Assembly: GCA_030589835.1 (NCBI GenBank)
Contig: JAUUZS010000014.1
Coordinates: forward strand, 1 to 17,614
Direction of reading: 5' to 3'
Origin: Cyclobacteriaceae bacterium
Lineage (GTDB): Bacteria; Bacteroidota; Bacteroidia; Cytophagales; Cyclobacteriaceae
Length of the DNA stretch: 17,614 nucleotides
Shown: in pieces, positions 1 through 7,017 of the stretch
Layout of the letters: every line of letters starts with the position of its first letter
How positions within the stretch are numbered: position 1 is the stretch's first letter
The notes under the pieces: generated by a model
Databases searched by the model: none
What the model was told of the DNA's origin: nothing
The model's input: the letters and a program-made list of their open reading frames with translations, nothing else
Position numbers and translations under genes: made by a program

Positions 1-1
1 A

Positions 2-142
2 TATGGTCATATGGGAAGAAAACCTGAAGTCCTTGATTTAACCTTTAAGGTAAACGGTACAACCTTAACTAAAACTGTTGAGACATTTACCTGGGAAAAA
101 TTGGATTATATTGATCGCGTGAAGGAAGCTTTTGGGATATAG
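2..142 (+). CDS. metK: S-adenosylmethionine synthetase (methionine adenosyltransferase), C-terminal end only
   Basis: The reading frame is open from the left edge and ends with TAG at 140-142, leaving the last 46 residues. They start YGHMGRKPE and contain FTWEKLDY before ending in KEAFGI. The pairing of a YGH-x-GR motif with a downstream WEK-x-D motif is the known C-terminal signature of MetK, where it follows the conserved TAAYGHFGR segment. The stretch between the two motifs is longer than in the E. coli enzyme, which fits my memory of Bacteroidota MetK proteins. MetK makes S-adenosylmethionine from methionine and ATP in the cytoplasm. The 5' part lies outside the window, so its start and active-site loops cannot be judged. 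A strong terminator follows 16 bases after the stop. Confidence 0.85.
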   Translation, partial: YGHMGRKPEVLDLTFKVNGTTLTKTVETFTWEKLDYIDRVKEAFGI

Positions 143-158
143 ATTCAAAATATTTTAT

Positions 159-191
159 AAAAAAAAGGGACTATTAAGTCCCTTTTTTTTT
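159..191. terminator. Bidirectional rho-independent terminator between metK and hpf
   Basis: A perfect GGGACT (167-172) / AGTCCC (177-182) stem encloses a 4-base ATTA loop. It is flanked by eight A (159-166) on the left and nine T (183-191) on the right. Because of the A and T runs, either strand's transcript forms a GC stem followed by a U-run. It therefore serves metK arriving on the plus strand and hpf arriving on the minus strand; both stop codons lie within 20 bases of it. Confidence 0.92.
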
Positions 192-198
192 ATTTACA

Positions 199-498
199 TT
201 AATGCGCGGTGATTTTTTCTTTGTGTTTCACGATTTGCTTTTTCAAGGCTTCTACAGCCATATCCGAAGCCTCCTCAAATGATTTGGCGCGTTCCTTGGC
301 AAACAGCTGATTCTTAGGAATATTCAATTTAATTTCAATTATTTTATTCTCCATGTTGTTATTCTTATCGAGTCGCATAAAGACTTCTGCATCAATTATC
401 CTGTCAAAAAATTTATCCAGTTTATCTGTTTTTTTCTGAATAAACGAAAGTAATTTTTCATCAGCGTCAAATCGAATGGAATGCACTTGTAACTTCAT
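199..498 (-). CDS. hpf: Ribosome hibernation-promoting factor, short form (HPF/RaiA/YfiA family)
   Basis: This 99-residue protein fits the short HPF/S30AE fold throughout. It begins MKLQVHSIRFDADEKL, the first beta strand and following helix. A basic, Lys-rich KKTDKLDKFFDRI helix comes next, then beta strands around VFMRLDKNNN and KIIEIKLNIP. The C-terminal helix EASDMAVEALKKQIVKHKEK is basic. Members bind the 30S decoding region and block mRNA and tRNA sites when growth slows. It has no C-terminal dimerisation extension, so it is not the long form; whether it inactivates or dimerises ribosomes on its own cannot be told. It is the last gene of the rpsU-xerC-hpf set, 27 bases after the xerC stop. 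The ATG start is preceded by an A/T-rich stretch with no Shine-Dalgarno match. Confidence 0.9.
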   Translation of the reverse strand: MKLQVHSIRFDADEKLLSFIQKKTDKLDKFFDRIIDAEVFMRLDKNNNMENKIIEIKLNIPKNQLFAKERAKSFEEASDMAVEALKKQIVKHKEKITAH

Positions 499-525
499 AA
501 TACACGTTTTTTAATTGAAAAATAA

Positions 526-1404
526 TTAAGCTTTAGGATGCGCCTGGTCAAATACTTTTTTTAATTTGCCAAGCGAATTGTGCGTATAAACTTGTGTGGC
601 AGCAAGGCTTTGATGCCCCAAAAGTTCCTTGACAGCATTTAAGTCTGCCCCTCTTTCCAGTAAATGTGTTGCATATGTATGTCTTAATGTATGTGGACTT
701 TTCTTATCAACTGCGGCTCCTTGCAGATACTTCTTCACAATCCTATTTATCATCATCGGGTAACTCTTCTCTCCATTATTAGATACGATAAGATAATCAA
801 TAACGTTACCATTAAACTCCTCATTTTTCATAGAAATATAGCTTTTTATTAAAGCACATAAATTCTGTGTTGTAGGAATTATTCTTTCTTTGTTGCGCTT
901 CCCCAATACCTTGATAGAATTGTTTACAACATCAACGCTTTTTGTCTTCAGATTAATCAATTCACTAAGCCTGATGCCCGTACCGTAAAGTATTTCTAGT
1001 ATCAAATGATCTCTTTTCCCTTTAAAATCATCCTCAAAAAGATCATGATCCAGGATAAGGGTCATATCCCCTTCACGTACAAACTTAGGAAGGCCTTTTT
1101 TTGTTTTAAGATTAGAAAGCTTTGTGACAGGACTTTTTTCTATGGAGCCCCTCTTCAATAGAAACTTATAAAAAGATCTCAGGGTGACCAGTTTTCTGTT
1201 TATGGAATTTTCATTCAGGCCGATTTCAGCTAGCGAAATTATCCAGGATCTCAAAATGGCATGATTTACATCGTCAATTGATGTATCAGGATAATTTGAT
1301 TGCAGAAATTTTTGTAGTTGATCTAAATCGGTTTGATAGGAAATTATAGTGTAGGTGCTATATCGTTTTTCGTACTGAAGATATTTCAGGAATATATCGG
1401 TCAT
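526..1404 (-). CDS. xerC: Tyrosine recombinase, XerC/XerD type
   Basis: This 292-residue protein has the usual Xer length. The N-terminal SAM-like core-binding domain (about 1-95) includes KRYSTYTIISYQTDL and the SINRKLVTLRSFYKFL helix. The catalytic domain holds all expected residues: Arg145 (GTGIRLSEL), Lys169 (LGKRNKER), His238 and Arg241 (PHTLRHTYATHLLERG), His264 (LLGHQSLAATQVYTH) and the nucleophile Tyr273. Xer recombinases resolve chromosome dimers at dif. The chromosomal position between rpsU and hpf is the standard Bacteroidota place for the Xer protein usually called XerC, but the sequence alone does not separate XerC from XerD. It lies 71 bases after rpsU and 27 before hpf, so co-transcription is likely. 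A hairpin ending 2 nt before the ATG may control translation. Confidence 0.92.
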   Translation of the reverse strand: MTDIFLKYLQYEKRYSTYTIISYQTDLDQLQKFLQSNYPDTSIDDVNHAILRSWIISLAEIGLNENSINRKLVTLRSFYKFLLKRGSIEKSPVTKLSNLKTKKGLPKFVREGDMTLILDHDLFEDDFKGKRDHLILEILYGTGIRLSELINLKTKSVDVVNNSIKVLGKRNKERIIPTTQNLCALIKSYISMKNEEFNGNVIDYLIVSNNGEKSYPMMINRIVKKYLQGAAVDKKSPHTLRHTYATHLLERGADLNAVKELLGHQSLAATQVYTHNSLGKLKKVFDQAHPKA

Positions 1405-1406
1405 GT

Positions 1407-1440
1407 TAGTAAAACTTGGGGTGGTTCGCCAAGTTTACTA
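1407..1440 (-). promoter_or_regulatory. Hairpin abutting the xerC start codon
   Basis: The arms TAGTAAAACTTGG (1407-1419) and CCAAGTTTACTA (1429-1440) are complementary over 12 pairs with one bulged A, around a 9-base loop. In the minus-strand mRNA the stem ends two bases before the xerC AUG. No U-run follows in either direction, so it is not a standard terminator. It could limit ribosome access to xerC, process the rpsU-xerC message, or be a protein-binding site. The structure is seen directly; its role is inference. Confidence 0.6.
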
Positions 1441-1475
1441 AACATAGGAAAAAGAATTAAAAAAAATAAATATAT

Positions 1476-1670
1476 CTAATAATTTTCGTTGGCATACATC
1501 TTCTCTTTGTATGCAGCTTTTATCTTTTGTGCTCTTTTGGTCACGGATGGCTTCTCATAGAAATTTCTTCCTCTAATTTCTTTCAAAATCCCAGTTCTTT
1601 CAAATTTCTTTTTAAAACGTTTTAGCGCCTTTTCAATAGATTCGTTTTCCTTAATGTTGATAATGATCAT
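1476..1670 (-). CDS. rpsU: Small ribosomal subunit protein bS21
   Basis: This 64-residue, strongly basic protein begins MIIINIKENESIEKALKRFKKK and continues with ERTGILKEIRGRNFYEKPS, then basic residues VTKRAQKIKAA. The spacing of the ALKRFKKK helix and the R-x-R-x-x-YEKPS segment is typical of bS21, which sits on the 30S platform near the 3' end of 16S rRNA. In Flavobacterium johnsoniae ribosomes this region hides the anti-Shine-Dalgarno sequence, which matches the absence of such sites in this window. The stretch before the ATG is A/T-rich (GAAAAAATATTTAA) with no GGAGG. Some relatives are reported to keep a strong Shine-Dalgarno before rpsU as feedback control; I do not see one here. It heads the rpsU-xerC-hpf cluster. 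Confidence 0.92.
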   Translation of the reverse strand: MIIINIKENESIEKALKRFKKKFERTGILKEIRGRNFYEKPSVTKRAQKIKAAYKEKMYANENY

Positions 1671-1704
1671 TTAAATATTTTTTCAGTTTCCGAAAATCGG
1701 ATCG

Positions 1705-1735
1705 CAAATATAGAATTTCTTTTTTTTACGAGCAA
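1705..1735 (-). promoter_or_regulatory. Bacteroidota-type promoter for rpsU-xerC-hpf
   Basis: Read on the minus strand, TTG (1735-1733) is followed after exactly 20 bases by TATATTTG (1712-1705). This matches the known sigma-A pattern of the phylum (TTG/TTTG near -33 and TAnnTTTG near -7). About 34 bases separate the -7 box from the rpsU ATG. Confidence 0.75.
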
Positions 1736-1779
1736 GATGTGTGCAAAAATTTTAATTGTATATTCCTTGAATACCCGTA

Positions 1780-1905
1780 ATGCAAAAAAAAATTATATCC
1801 ATAAATTTTATTCTATTTATTTATGTATCGTTTTTAATTAACCATTCACATACTAGCTTTGCGCAAATTTTAACTCACGAAACTAGCTATATCTTAGACA
1901 AATAA
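1780..1905 (+). pseudogene. 41-codon reading frame that is essentially a signal peptide; possible remnant of a secreted protein gene
   Basis: An ATG at 1780 opens a short frame starting MQKKIISINFILFIYVSFL, with a basic N-terminus and hydrophobic core. It continues to HTSFAQ, a textbook signal peptidase I site of the kind seen on many Bacteroidota secreted proteins. Only about twelve residues follow (ILTHETSYILDK) before TAA and an immediate TGA. Past the two stops the same frame stays open for 20 codons (SSKEHFFERLVALFQLIINR) and stops at the hisS start. This could be a truncated gene, a genuinely tiny secreted peptide, or a chance frame. The well-formed signal peptide argues for past or present coding. 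It lies between the rpsU promoter and hisS. Confidence 0.35.
1854..1861 (+). promoter_or_regulatory. Candidate -7 element for hisS
   Basis: TAGCTTTG fits TAnnTTTG and is followed by CGCAAA. Upstream at the right distance there is only GTTTTT (1830-1835), not a clear TTG. The same bases encode the SFAQ of the signal-peptide frame at 1780-1905, so the match may come from coding. The leader to hisS would be about 100 bases. Confidence 0.3.
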
Positions 1906-1967
1906 TGATCCTCGAAAGAGCATTTTTTTGAACGGTTAGTGGCATTGTTTCAATTAATTATAAATAG

Positions 1968-3341
1968 ATGAAAGTAAATAAACCTTCGATTCCTAAAGGT
2001 ACAAGAGATTTTAGTCCGGAAAAAATGCTTAAACGCCAGTTTATTCTGAATACAATTCGAAATGTATTTGAAAAATTCGGCTTCCAGCCCTTGGAAACCC
2101 CGGCAATGGAAAATCTCTCTGTGCTTACCGGTAAATATGGAGACGAGGGAGATAAATTATTATATAAAATACTCAACTCTGGAGATTTTTTATCTAAAAC
2201 CGGAGAAGATGATTTTCAAGGGGGCAGCAAAAAATTGACAAATAAAATCGCTGAAAAGGGGCTTCGCTATGACCTCACAGTACCCTTTGCCAGGTATGTG
2301 GTCATGAATCAACACGACATTACTTTTCCTTTCAAAAGGTATCAAATACAACCAGTATGGCGAGCTGACCGGCCTCAAAAAGGGAGGTATCGTGAATTTT
2401 ATCAGTGCGATGCCGATGTAGTTGGGACGAATTCCCTGGTTTGTGAATCAGAAATTATTTTAATGATTAACGAAGTCATGAACATGCTCGGCTTAGTCGA
2501 TTTTACCCTTAAAATAAATAACAGAAAATTATTGACTGCCATAACGGATTTGATTGGAGAGCATGGAAAAGAAGCAGCTTTTTGTGTGGCTATTGATAAA
2601 TTGGATAAAATTGGCAGGGAAAAAGTTGAGGAAGAACTATCAAATAACGGTTTTTCGCAAGAGGGCATCAAAAAGCTGGAGCCAGTTTTTGAAATGAAAG
2701 GATCAAACGGTGAGGTCCTGAAACAATTGGAAGACCTCTTATATGATTCAGAAACAGGCAAAGAAGGTATTGATGAGCTAAAACAAGTTTTTGGATATCT
2801 CCATGATTTCGGCGCAGATGACCAAAAAGTGAAATTGGATTTGACGCTTGCACGTGGCTTGAGCTACTACACGGGTATTATATTGGAAGTAAAAGCCAAT
2901 AATTCTTCCATAACAAGTAGCATTACCGGTGGTGGCCGGTATGATAATCTCACCGGTGTTTTTGGTATGGAGGGTGTTTCAGGAGTCGGTTTTTCATTTG
3001 GTGTAGACCGGATTTATGATGTAATGGAGGATTTGAATCTTTTTCCCAAAGAATATGAAGCTTCCACAAAAGTATTATTGCTAAATTTCGATGCTGTTTC
3101 ATTTAAGGAATCCTTGAAAGTTTTGGCCCAACTGAGAGCTGCAAACATAAAGAGTGAAGTGTATCCTGATGCCGTAAAAATTAAAAAGCAAATGAACTAT
3201 GCAAACAAAAAAGGAGTTCCTTTTGTGTTAATGATCGGGGAGAACGAAATAAAAGAAGGAAAATTTCAGCTTAAAAATATGAATACAGGCAAACAAGAGC
3301 AGCTAGGGCTTCATGAAATTATTGACTTTTTGTCAAATTAG
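1968..3341 (+). CDS. hisS: Histidyl-tRNA synthetase
   Basis: This 457-residue class II aminoacyl-tRNA synthetase charges tRNA-His in the cytoplasm. Motif 1 lies in the N-terminal part (PKGTRDFSPEKMLKR, then GFQPLETPAME, 9-48). The substrate-binding segment RYDLTVPFARY is at 100-110, and motif 2 is YQIQPVWRADRPQKGRYREF (125-144). The His-specific loop LARGLSYYTG is at 294-303. Motif 3 lies around GGGRYDNL and VGFSFGVDRI (321-349). The anticodon-binding domain occupies roughly 366-457, with VLLLNFD, the SEVYPDA strand and KKQMNYANKKGVPFVLMIGENE. Length is slightly above the bacterial average of about 420-430. An extra acidic stretch around 72-98 (SKTGEDDFQGGSKKL) fits the longer form seen in Bacteroidota. 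It has no Shine-Dalgarno; 88 bases separate it from the next gene. Confidence 0.96.
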   Translation: MKVNKPSIPKGTRDFSPEKMLKRQFILNTIRNVFEKFGFQPLETPAMENLSVLTGKYGDEGDKLLYKILNSGDFLSKTGEDDFQGGSKKLTNKIAEKGLRYDLTVPFARYVVMNQHDITFPFKRYQIQPVWRADRPQKGRYREFYQCDADVVGTNSLVCESEIILMINEVMNMLGLVDFTLKINNRKLLTAITDLIGEHGKEAAFCVAIDKLDKIGREKVEEELSNNGFSQEGIKKLEPVFEMKGSNGEVLKQLEDLLYDSETGKEGIDELKQVFGYLHDFGADDQKVKLDLTLARGLSYYTGIILEVKANNSSITSSITGGGRYDNLTGVFGMEGVSGVGFSFGVDRIYDVMEDLNLFPKEYEASTKVLLLNFDAVSFKESLKVLAQLRAANIKSEVYPDAVKIKKQMNYANKKGVPFVLMIGENEIKEGKFQLKNMNTGKQEQLGLHEIIDFLSN

Positions 3342-3429
3342 ATCGATTATAGTTACAACCAGTTGTGCAGAAAGTATTAATAATTAAATTTGACATAACA
3401 CGTTAATAAACAATCAAGTAATTCAAAGT

Positions 3430-5340
3430 TTGTCTCCATTGCTAAAATATTTTTTTTCTTCCATGGTGCTTCTGATGTTTGGCTCATCGATTGTCATGGC
3501 GCAATATGGTGCAAACTTCACGGTGAATTCAGAAATTGGCTGTGATCCATATACTGTGGTGGTGACTGATCTTTCCGGCGCCTCAGGCACAGAAGCCATC
3601 AATTACAATTGGGGAGATGGAAGTCCCCTGGATTCATCAGAATATCATACTTATAGCCAACCAGGACTGTACACCATCATCCAGACCGTAGCTAATGCCG
3701 ACCCCAGACAGGATACCGTAGTGGTAGAAGTTATCAATCAATATCCGCCTGATTTTTATTTGTTTAATTGCAAAGGTACATTTGGTTCAGTCATGGTTCA
3801 GGACACACTTTATGAAGCTTTTGAAATCGACTGGAACGATGGTGCCAAAGAAATTGCGCCTGCTTTTTCATTGATTACTCATGATTATGGAGTAGTCAGC
3901 ACCTTTGATGTTACCGTAAAAGGCTTGATAAATGGAGCCCAATCTGTTTATGATTCTTCAAATCTGAATTGTTTGTCAACCACCAAGAGGTTAAACATGA
4001 CCAATAGTATCCTGCCAGCAACTATCGATCAAATTGTGGTACTGAGCACTGATGCCAGCTCTGGAAGTATTTCTATTGATTATACACTTGCCCCTGACAA
4101 TAATTATTTGATTGAAATCAAAACCCAAAATCAAGCGACATTCTCCATACTCGATACCATTAATCTGCTTTCTAACCCCTCTGGTTATATCCTCGAAAGC
4201 CTGAACACAACTGACAACAGCTATTGTATAAGCATCACCGCTTTCGATCCGTGCGATGGCGACAGGATACAATCGAATATCGGTTGTAGCATTAACCTTC
4301 AGCTTATTGGCGGGAACCAACAAAATGTGATCGACTGGGAAACCACCTCAACAGATTTTTTAAATTATTCCATTGACAGGGATGGATCCTTAATTTCCAA
4401 TATTAATACGCAAGGGCAAAAGCAATATATTGACAATCAGGTAAACTGTGGTATTACCTATCAATACCAGGTGCGCATGAACGAGAACAACGGATTATTA
4501 AGCATTTCAGATACCAACTCCATTACAGCCATATCCACTGACATCCCAGATCCGATCGAAAATATTTCTACCACAGTGGTTGGCCGGGAGATAAATTTGG
4601 TTTGGGAAGAGCCTCAGAATTTTTTGGCTGAGGGCTATATTATTTCCAGATCGACAGATGGAGTAACCTTTGATGTATTGGATACCTTGACCGCCCCGGA
4701 ATATCTGGATCCTGAATTATTCACTTCAAGCACCAGGTACTTCTACAAAATAATCTATTTTGATGCCTGTGGTAATCTGTCCGCCGAAAGCATCGTGACC
4801 AGCCCGGTTTTATTGACCAGTGACTTTGATGAATTATTAATTTGGCAGGATTATGAAGGCTGGGAAATGGGCGTGAACAGGTATATACTGGAAAAATATG
4901 ATGAGAATGGGCAATTAATAGAATCCATTCCTCTTGGCCACTCGACAAGTTACCAGGAAGATCAAGGGTCAAATATATACCAATTTATTATGTATAAAAT
5001 AATGGCAATTCCAAATGAGGCAGCAAATGAAAATGTGGAATCAAATATATTAGAAGTTATTTATCGATCAAAAGTAGCGTTTCCAAATGCTTTCTCACCA
5101 AATGGTGATGGATTAAATGATATATTTAAACTTGAAAGTCGATTTGTGGTGTCGGTGGATATGAAAATCTATACCAGGTGGGGGGAGCTTGTTTATCAAA
5201 CAATCGATGTGGATAGAGGTTGGGATGGGACAGCAAATGGAAACCCACTTCCATTTGGAACCTATATCCACCATACCACCATTACAGATGATATGGGAAT
5301 TACCTTTGTTAAATCAGGAGAAATAGTATTAATAAGATAA
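3430..5340 (+). CDS. Secreted PKD-domain protein with a type-B T9SS C-terminal sorting domain (gliding-motility-associated CTD)
   Basis: This 636-residue exported protein opens with MSPLLKYFFSSMVLLMFGSS and a likely cleavage after VMA (residue 24). The only start that gives a basic N-region is TTG at 3430; the first ATG (3463) would drop Lys6 and leave a bare hydrophobic segment. A PKD-type domain spans about 28-102 (YNWGDGS and HTYSQPGLYT), followed by a second related unit near 131-166 (IDWNDG, HDYG). The middle looks like fibronectin-III-type repeats (INLVWEEPQNFLAEGYIISR). The last 88 residues carry FPNAFSPNGDGLNDIFK, MKIYTRWGELVY, GWDGTANG and PFGTY. This is the gliding-associated CTD (TIGR04131 class) that targets cargo to the type IX secretion system. 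No enzymatic domain is visible. It stops 11 bases before ybaB. Confidence 0.88.
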   Translation: MSPLLKYFFSSMVLLMFGSSIVMAQYGANFTVNSEIGCDPYTVVVTDLSGASGTEAINYNWGDGSPLDSSEYHTYSQPGLYTIIQTVANADPRQDTVVVEVINQYPPDFYLFNCKGTFGSVMVQDTLYEAFEIDWNDGAKEIAPAFSLITHDYGVVSTFDVTVKGLINGAQSVYDSSNLNCLSTTKRLNMTNSILPATIDQIVVLSTDASSGSISIDYTLAPDNNYLIEIKTQNQATFSILDTINLLSNPSGYILESLNTTDNSYCISITAFDPCDGDRIQSNIGCSINLQLIGGNQQNVIDWETTSTDFLNYSIDRDGSLISNINTQGQKQYIDNQVNCGITYQYQVRMNENNGLLSISDTNSITAISTDIPDPIENISTTVVGREINLVWEEPQNFLAEGYIISRSTDGVTFDVLDTLTAPEYLDPELFTSSTRYFYKIIYFDACGNLSAESIVTSPVLLTSDFDELLIWQDYEGWEMGVNRYILEKYDENGQLIESIPLGHSTSYQEDQGSNIYQFIMYKIMAIPNEAANENVESNILEVIYRSKVAFPNAFSPNGDGLNDIFKLESRFVVSVDMKIYTRWGELVYQTIDVDRGWDGTANGNPLPFGTYIHHTTITDDMGITFVKSGEIVLIR

Positions 5341-5351
5341 ATTTATAAATA

Positions 5352-5681
5352 ATGGACATGTCAAATATGTTTGGTAAAATGCGCGAGATGCAAACCAAAC
5401 TTAAAGAAGCACAGGAAAACCTGGATAAAATTACCGCAGAAGGTGAGTCGGGCGGAGGAATGGTGAAAGCAATTGTCAATGGTAGAAAGAAGGTGATTTC
5501 CGTAATGATTGAAGAGTCATTGATGACTCCTCAGGACAAGGAGATGCTTCAGGACCTTGTCGTCGCAGCCATAAACAATGCCTTGCAAAATGTTGAATTG
5601 AAATCGAACGAGGAAATTAAAAAAACCACTGAAGGCATGATGCCAAATATTCCTGGTCTCGATCTTAGTAAGATGTTTTAA
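5352..5681 (+). CDS. ybaB: YbaB/EbfC family nucleoid-associated DNA-binding protein
   Basis: This 109-residue protein matches the YbaB/EbfC family across its length. It has a Met- and Lys-rich N-terminal helix (MFGKMREMQTKLKEAQENLDKI) and the glycine-bearing strand GGGMVKAIVNGRKKVISVMIEES. The helix MLQDLVVAAINNALQNVE leads to a tail ending MMPNIPGLDLSKMF. The family forms small dimers that bind and bend DNA and often sits beside dnaX and recR elsewhere; here it is in a different setting. Three in-frame ATGs (codons 1, 3 and 6) make the exact start uncertain by a few residues. The stop overlaps the ATG of the glycosyltransferase by one base (TAATG), which suggests translational coupling. Confidence 0.9.
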   Translation: MDMSNMFGKMREMQTKLKEAQENLDKITAEGESGGGMVKAIVNGRKKVISVMIEESLMTPQDKEMLQDLVVAAINNALQNVELKSNEEIKKTTEGMMPNIPGLDLSKMF

Positions 5682-6691
5682 TGGTCACCGTTTCAATCGT
5701 TATCCTGAATTTTAATGGCAGGGATTTTTTGGAAAAATTTTTGCCTTCAATTATTAAGTATTCCAAAGGGCATGAAATTGTTGTTGCTGACAATAATTCT
5801 TCCGATGGGTCAGTGCGTTTTTTAGAGCACTCCTTTCCAGATATACGACGTATTGTTCTTTCAGAAAATTATGGGTTTTGCGGGGGATACAATAGAGCGC
5901 TTGATCAATTGGATAGTGATTTCTTTGTCATCATCAATTCAGATGTTGAGGTAACAAAAAATTGGATTGATCCGGTAATTAAACTATTTGAGGAGGATGA
6001 AAAAATAGCAGCTGTTCAGCCCAAACTACTTGATTTTAAGGTCAGGGAGAAATTTGAATACGCCGGCGGGGCAGGAGGTTTTATTGATAAATACGGATAT
6101 CCGTTTTGCAGGGGAAGAATTTTTGATACCATAGAAACGGATGCCGGACAATATAATGATACCCGTGAAATATTTTGGGCTACGGGTGCGTGCATTTTTA
6201 TGAGGGCACAATTATTCAAATCTTATGGGGGTTTTGATGAAGATTTTTTTGCCCATATGGAGGAAATTGATTTGTGCTGGAGGATGAAGCTAGATGGGTA
6301 TAAAGTTTTTTATTGTGGTGAATCCGTAGTATATCATGTGGGTGGCGGGACCCTGGCCTATTCAAATCCAAGAAAAACATATCTGAATTTCAGAAACAGT
6401 TTATTATTGCTTATTAAAAACCTTCCAACAGCAAGTTTATTTTGGAAATTGCCATTTAGATGGCTGGTTGATTATATCGCTGTGACAAAATTTTTATTAT
6501 CCGGGGACATAAAAGATTCATTTATGGTCATTAAGGCTCATATCTATGTTTGGAAAAATTTGCTCAAAACTCTTAAAAAAAGAAAATCGCAGGCTAAAAC
6601 CATAAAAAATCTTATGGGAATATTCCCCAGGCTCCTTTTATTTCAATATCATATTGCAAGGAGAAGAAGATTTGGTGATTTGAAATTTTAA
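5681..6691 (+). CDS. Family 2 glycosyltransferase (rhamnosyltransferase-like, GT-A fold)
   Basis: The 336-residue protein opens with VSIVILNFNGRDFLEKFLPS, then VVADNNSSDGS (34-44), the nucleotide-sugar binding part of a GT-A fold. SENYGFCGGYNRAL (61-74) is followed by the metal-binding NSDVE (86-90). WATGACIFMRAQLFKSYGGFDEDFFAHMEEIDLCWR (about 166-201) is the conserved acceptor/catalytic region of WbbL-like enzymes, with YHVGGGT further on. The C-terminal part (about 235-336) is basic and partly hydrophobic, suggesting membrane association without clear transmembrane helices. It probably adds a sugar to a cell-envelope polysaccharide; donor and acceptor cannot be read from the sequence. It overlaps ybaB by one base and converges on the PspC gene 6 bases away. 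Confidence 0.9.
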   Translation: MVTVSIVILNFNGRDFLEKFLPSIIKYSKGHEIVVADNNSSDGSVRFLEHSFPDIRRIVLSENYGFCGGYNRALDQLDSDFFVIINSDVEVTKNWIDPVIKLFEEDEKIAAVQPKLLDFKVREKFEYAGGAGGFIDKYGYPFCRGRIFDTIETDAGQYNDTREIFWATGACIFMRAQLFKSYGGFDEDFFAHMEEIDLCWRMKLDGYKVFYCGESVVYHVGGGTLAYSNPRKTYLNFRNSLLLLIKNLPTASLFWKLPFRWLVDYIAVTKFLLSGDIKDSFMVIKAHIYVWKNLLKTLKKRKSQAKTIKNLMGIFPRLLLFQYHIARRRRFGDLKF

Positions 6692-6697
6692 GGTTTC

Positions 6698-6913
6698 CTA
6701 ATCCCATAAAATATTTCTTCTTCGCCTTAAATGTTTCCTGAAATTCATTATCCAGGCCAGGCCAAGATATATGATGACTGGTGATCCAAAGGTCAGAAAG
6801 GAGGCGTATATGAAAATATTCCTTATGCTTGAGATGGGAATATCAAATTTATCACCCAATTTGGTGCATACGCCAAATAAGTGAGTTTCCAGATAATTTT
6901 GAATTCTTTTCAT
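6698..6913 (-). CDS. Small PspC-domain membrane protein
   Basis: This is a 71-residue protein. The segment LFGVCTKLGDKFDIPISSIRNIFIYASFL followed by FGSPVIIYLGLAWIM matches the PspC domain pattern (GVC-x-G-x-A-x-x-x, a 'VR-x-x-F' helix and a hydrophobic stretch ending in W-I-x). One transmembrane segment, perhaps a long or kinked one, covers about 32-56. The tail RKHLRRRRNILWD is strongly basic and probably cytoplasmic. In E. coli PspC senses membrane stress with PspB and controls PspA, but stand-alone PspC genes are common in Bacteroidota and their role is not settled. It is convergent with the glycosyltransferase gene and divergent from the OmpA/TPR gene. No clear promoter of its own is visible. 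Confidence 0.8.
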   Translation of the reverse strand: MKRIQNYLETHLFGVCTKLGDKFDIPISSIRNIFIYASFLTFGSPVIIYLGLAWIMNFRKHLRRRRNILWD

Positions 6914-6986
6914 AGAATAAGCAATATGGTAAAAAAAATACTTAATATTATTCCACAGTAAAAATAAATCTTTTCTTTTTGTAATG

Positions 6987-7017
6987 TTGGAATAAACAAA
7001 ATATAGAGATATTTTTG
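6987..7017 (+). promoter_or_regulatory. Bacteroidota-type promoter for the OmpA/TPR lipoprotein-like gene
   Basis: TTG (6987-6989), exactly 20 bases, then TATTTTTG (7010-7017), which matches the phylum's promoter pattern. The -7 box runs directly into CGCAAA, forming a perfect TTTGCGCAAA palindrome at 7014-7023. The box ends 35 bases before the ATG at 7053. Confidence 0.75.

Noticed and set aside
1407..1440. A dif-like recombination site next to xerC
   Set aside because: The arms and 9-base centre do not resemble the 11-6-11 arrangement of dif; it reads better as an RNA hairpin at the start codon.
1958..3341. Minus-strand open frames across hisS (about 60-120 codons)
   Set aside because: They lie fully within a clear hisS gene, have no family resemblance, and no promoter or start context of their own.
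3322..3366. Small inverted repeats at the end of hisS (TTGAC-TTTTT-GTCAA) and just after it (ACAAC-CA-GTTGT) as a terminator
   Set aside because: Stems are only five pairs, AT-rich or with a two-base loop, and there is no following U-run.
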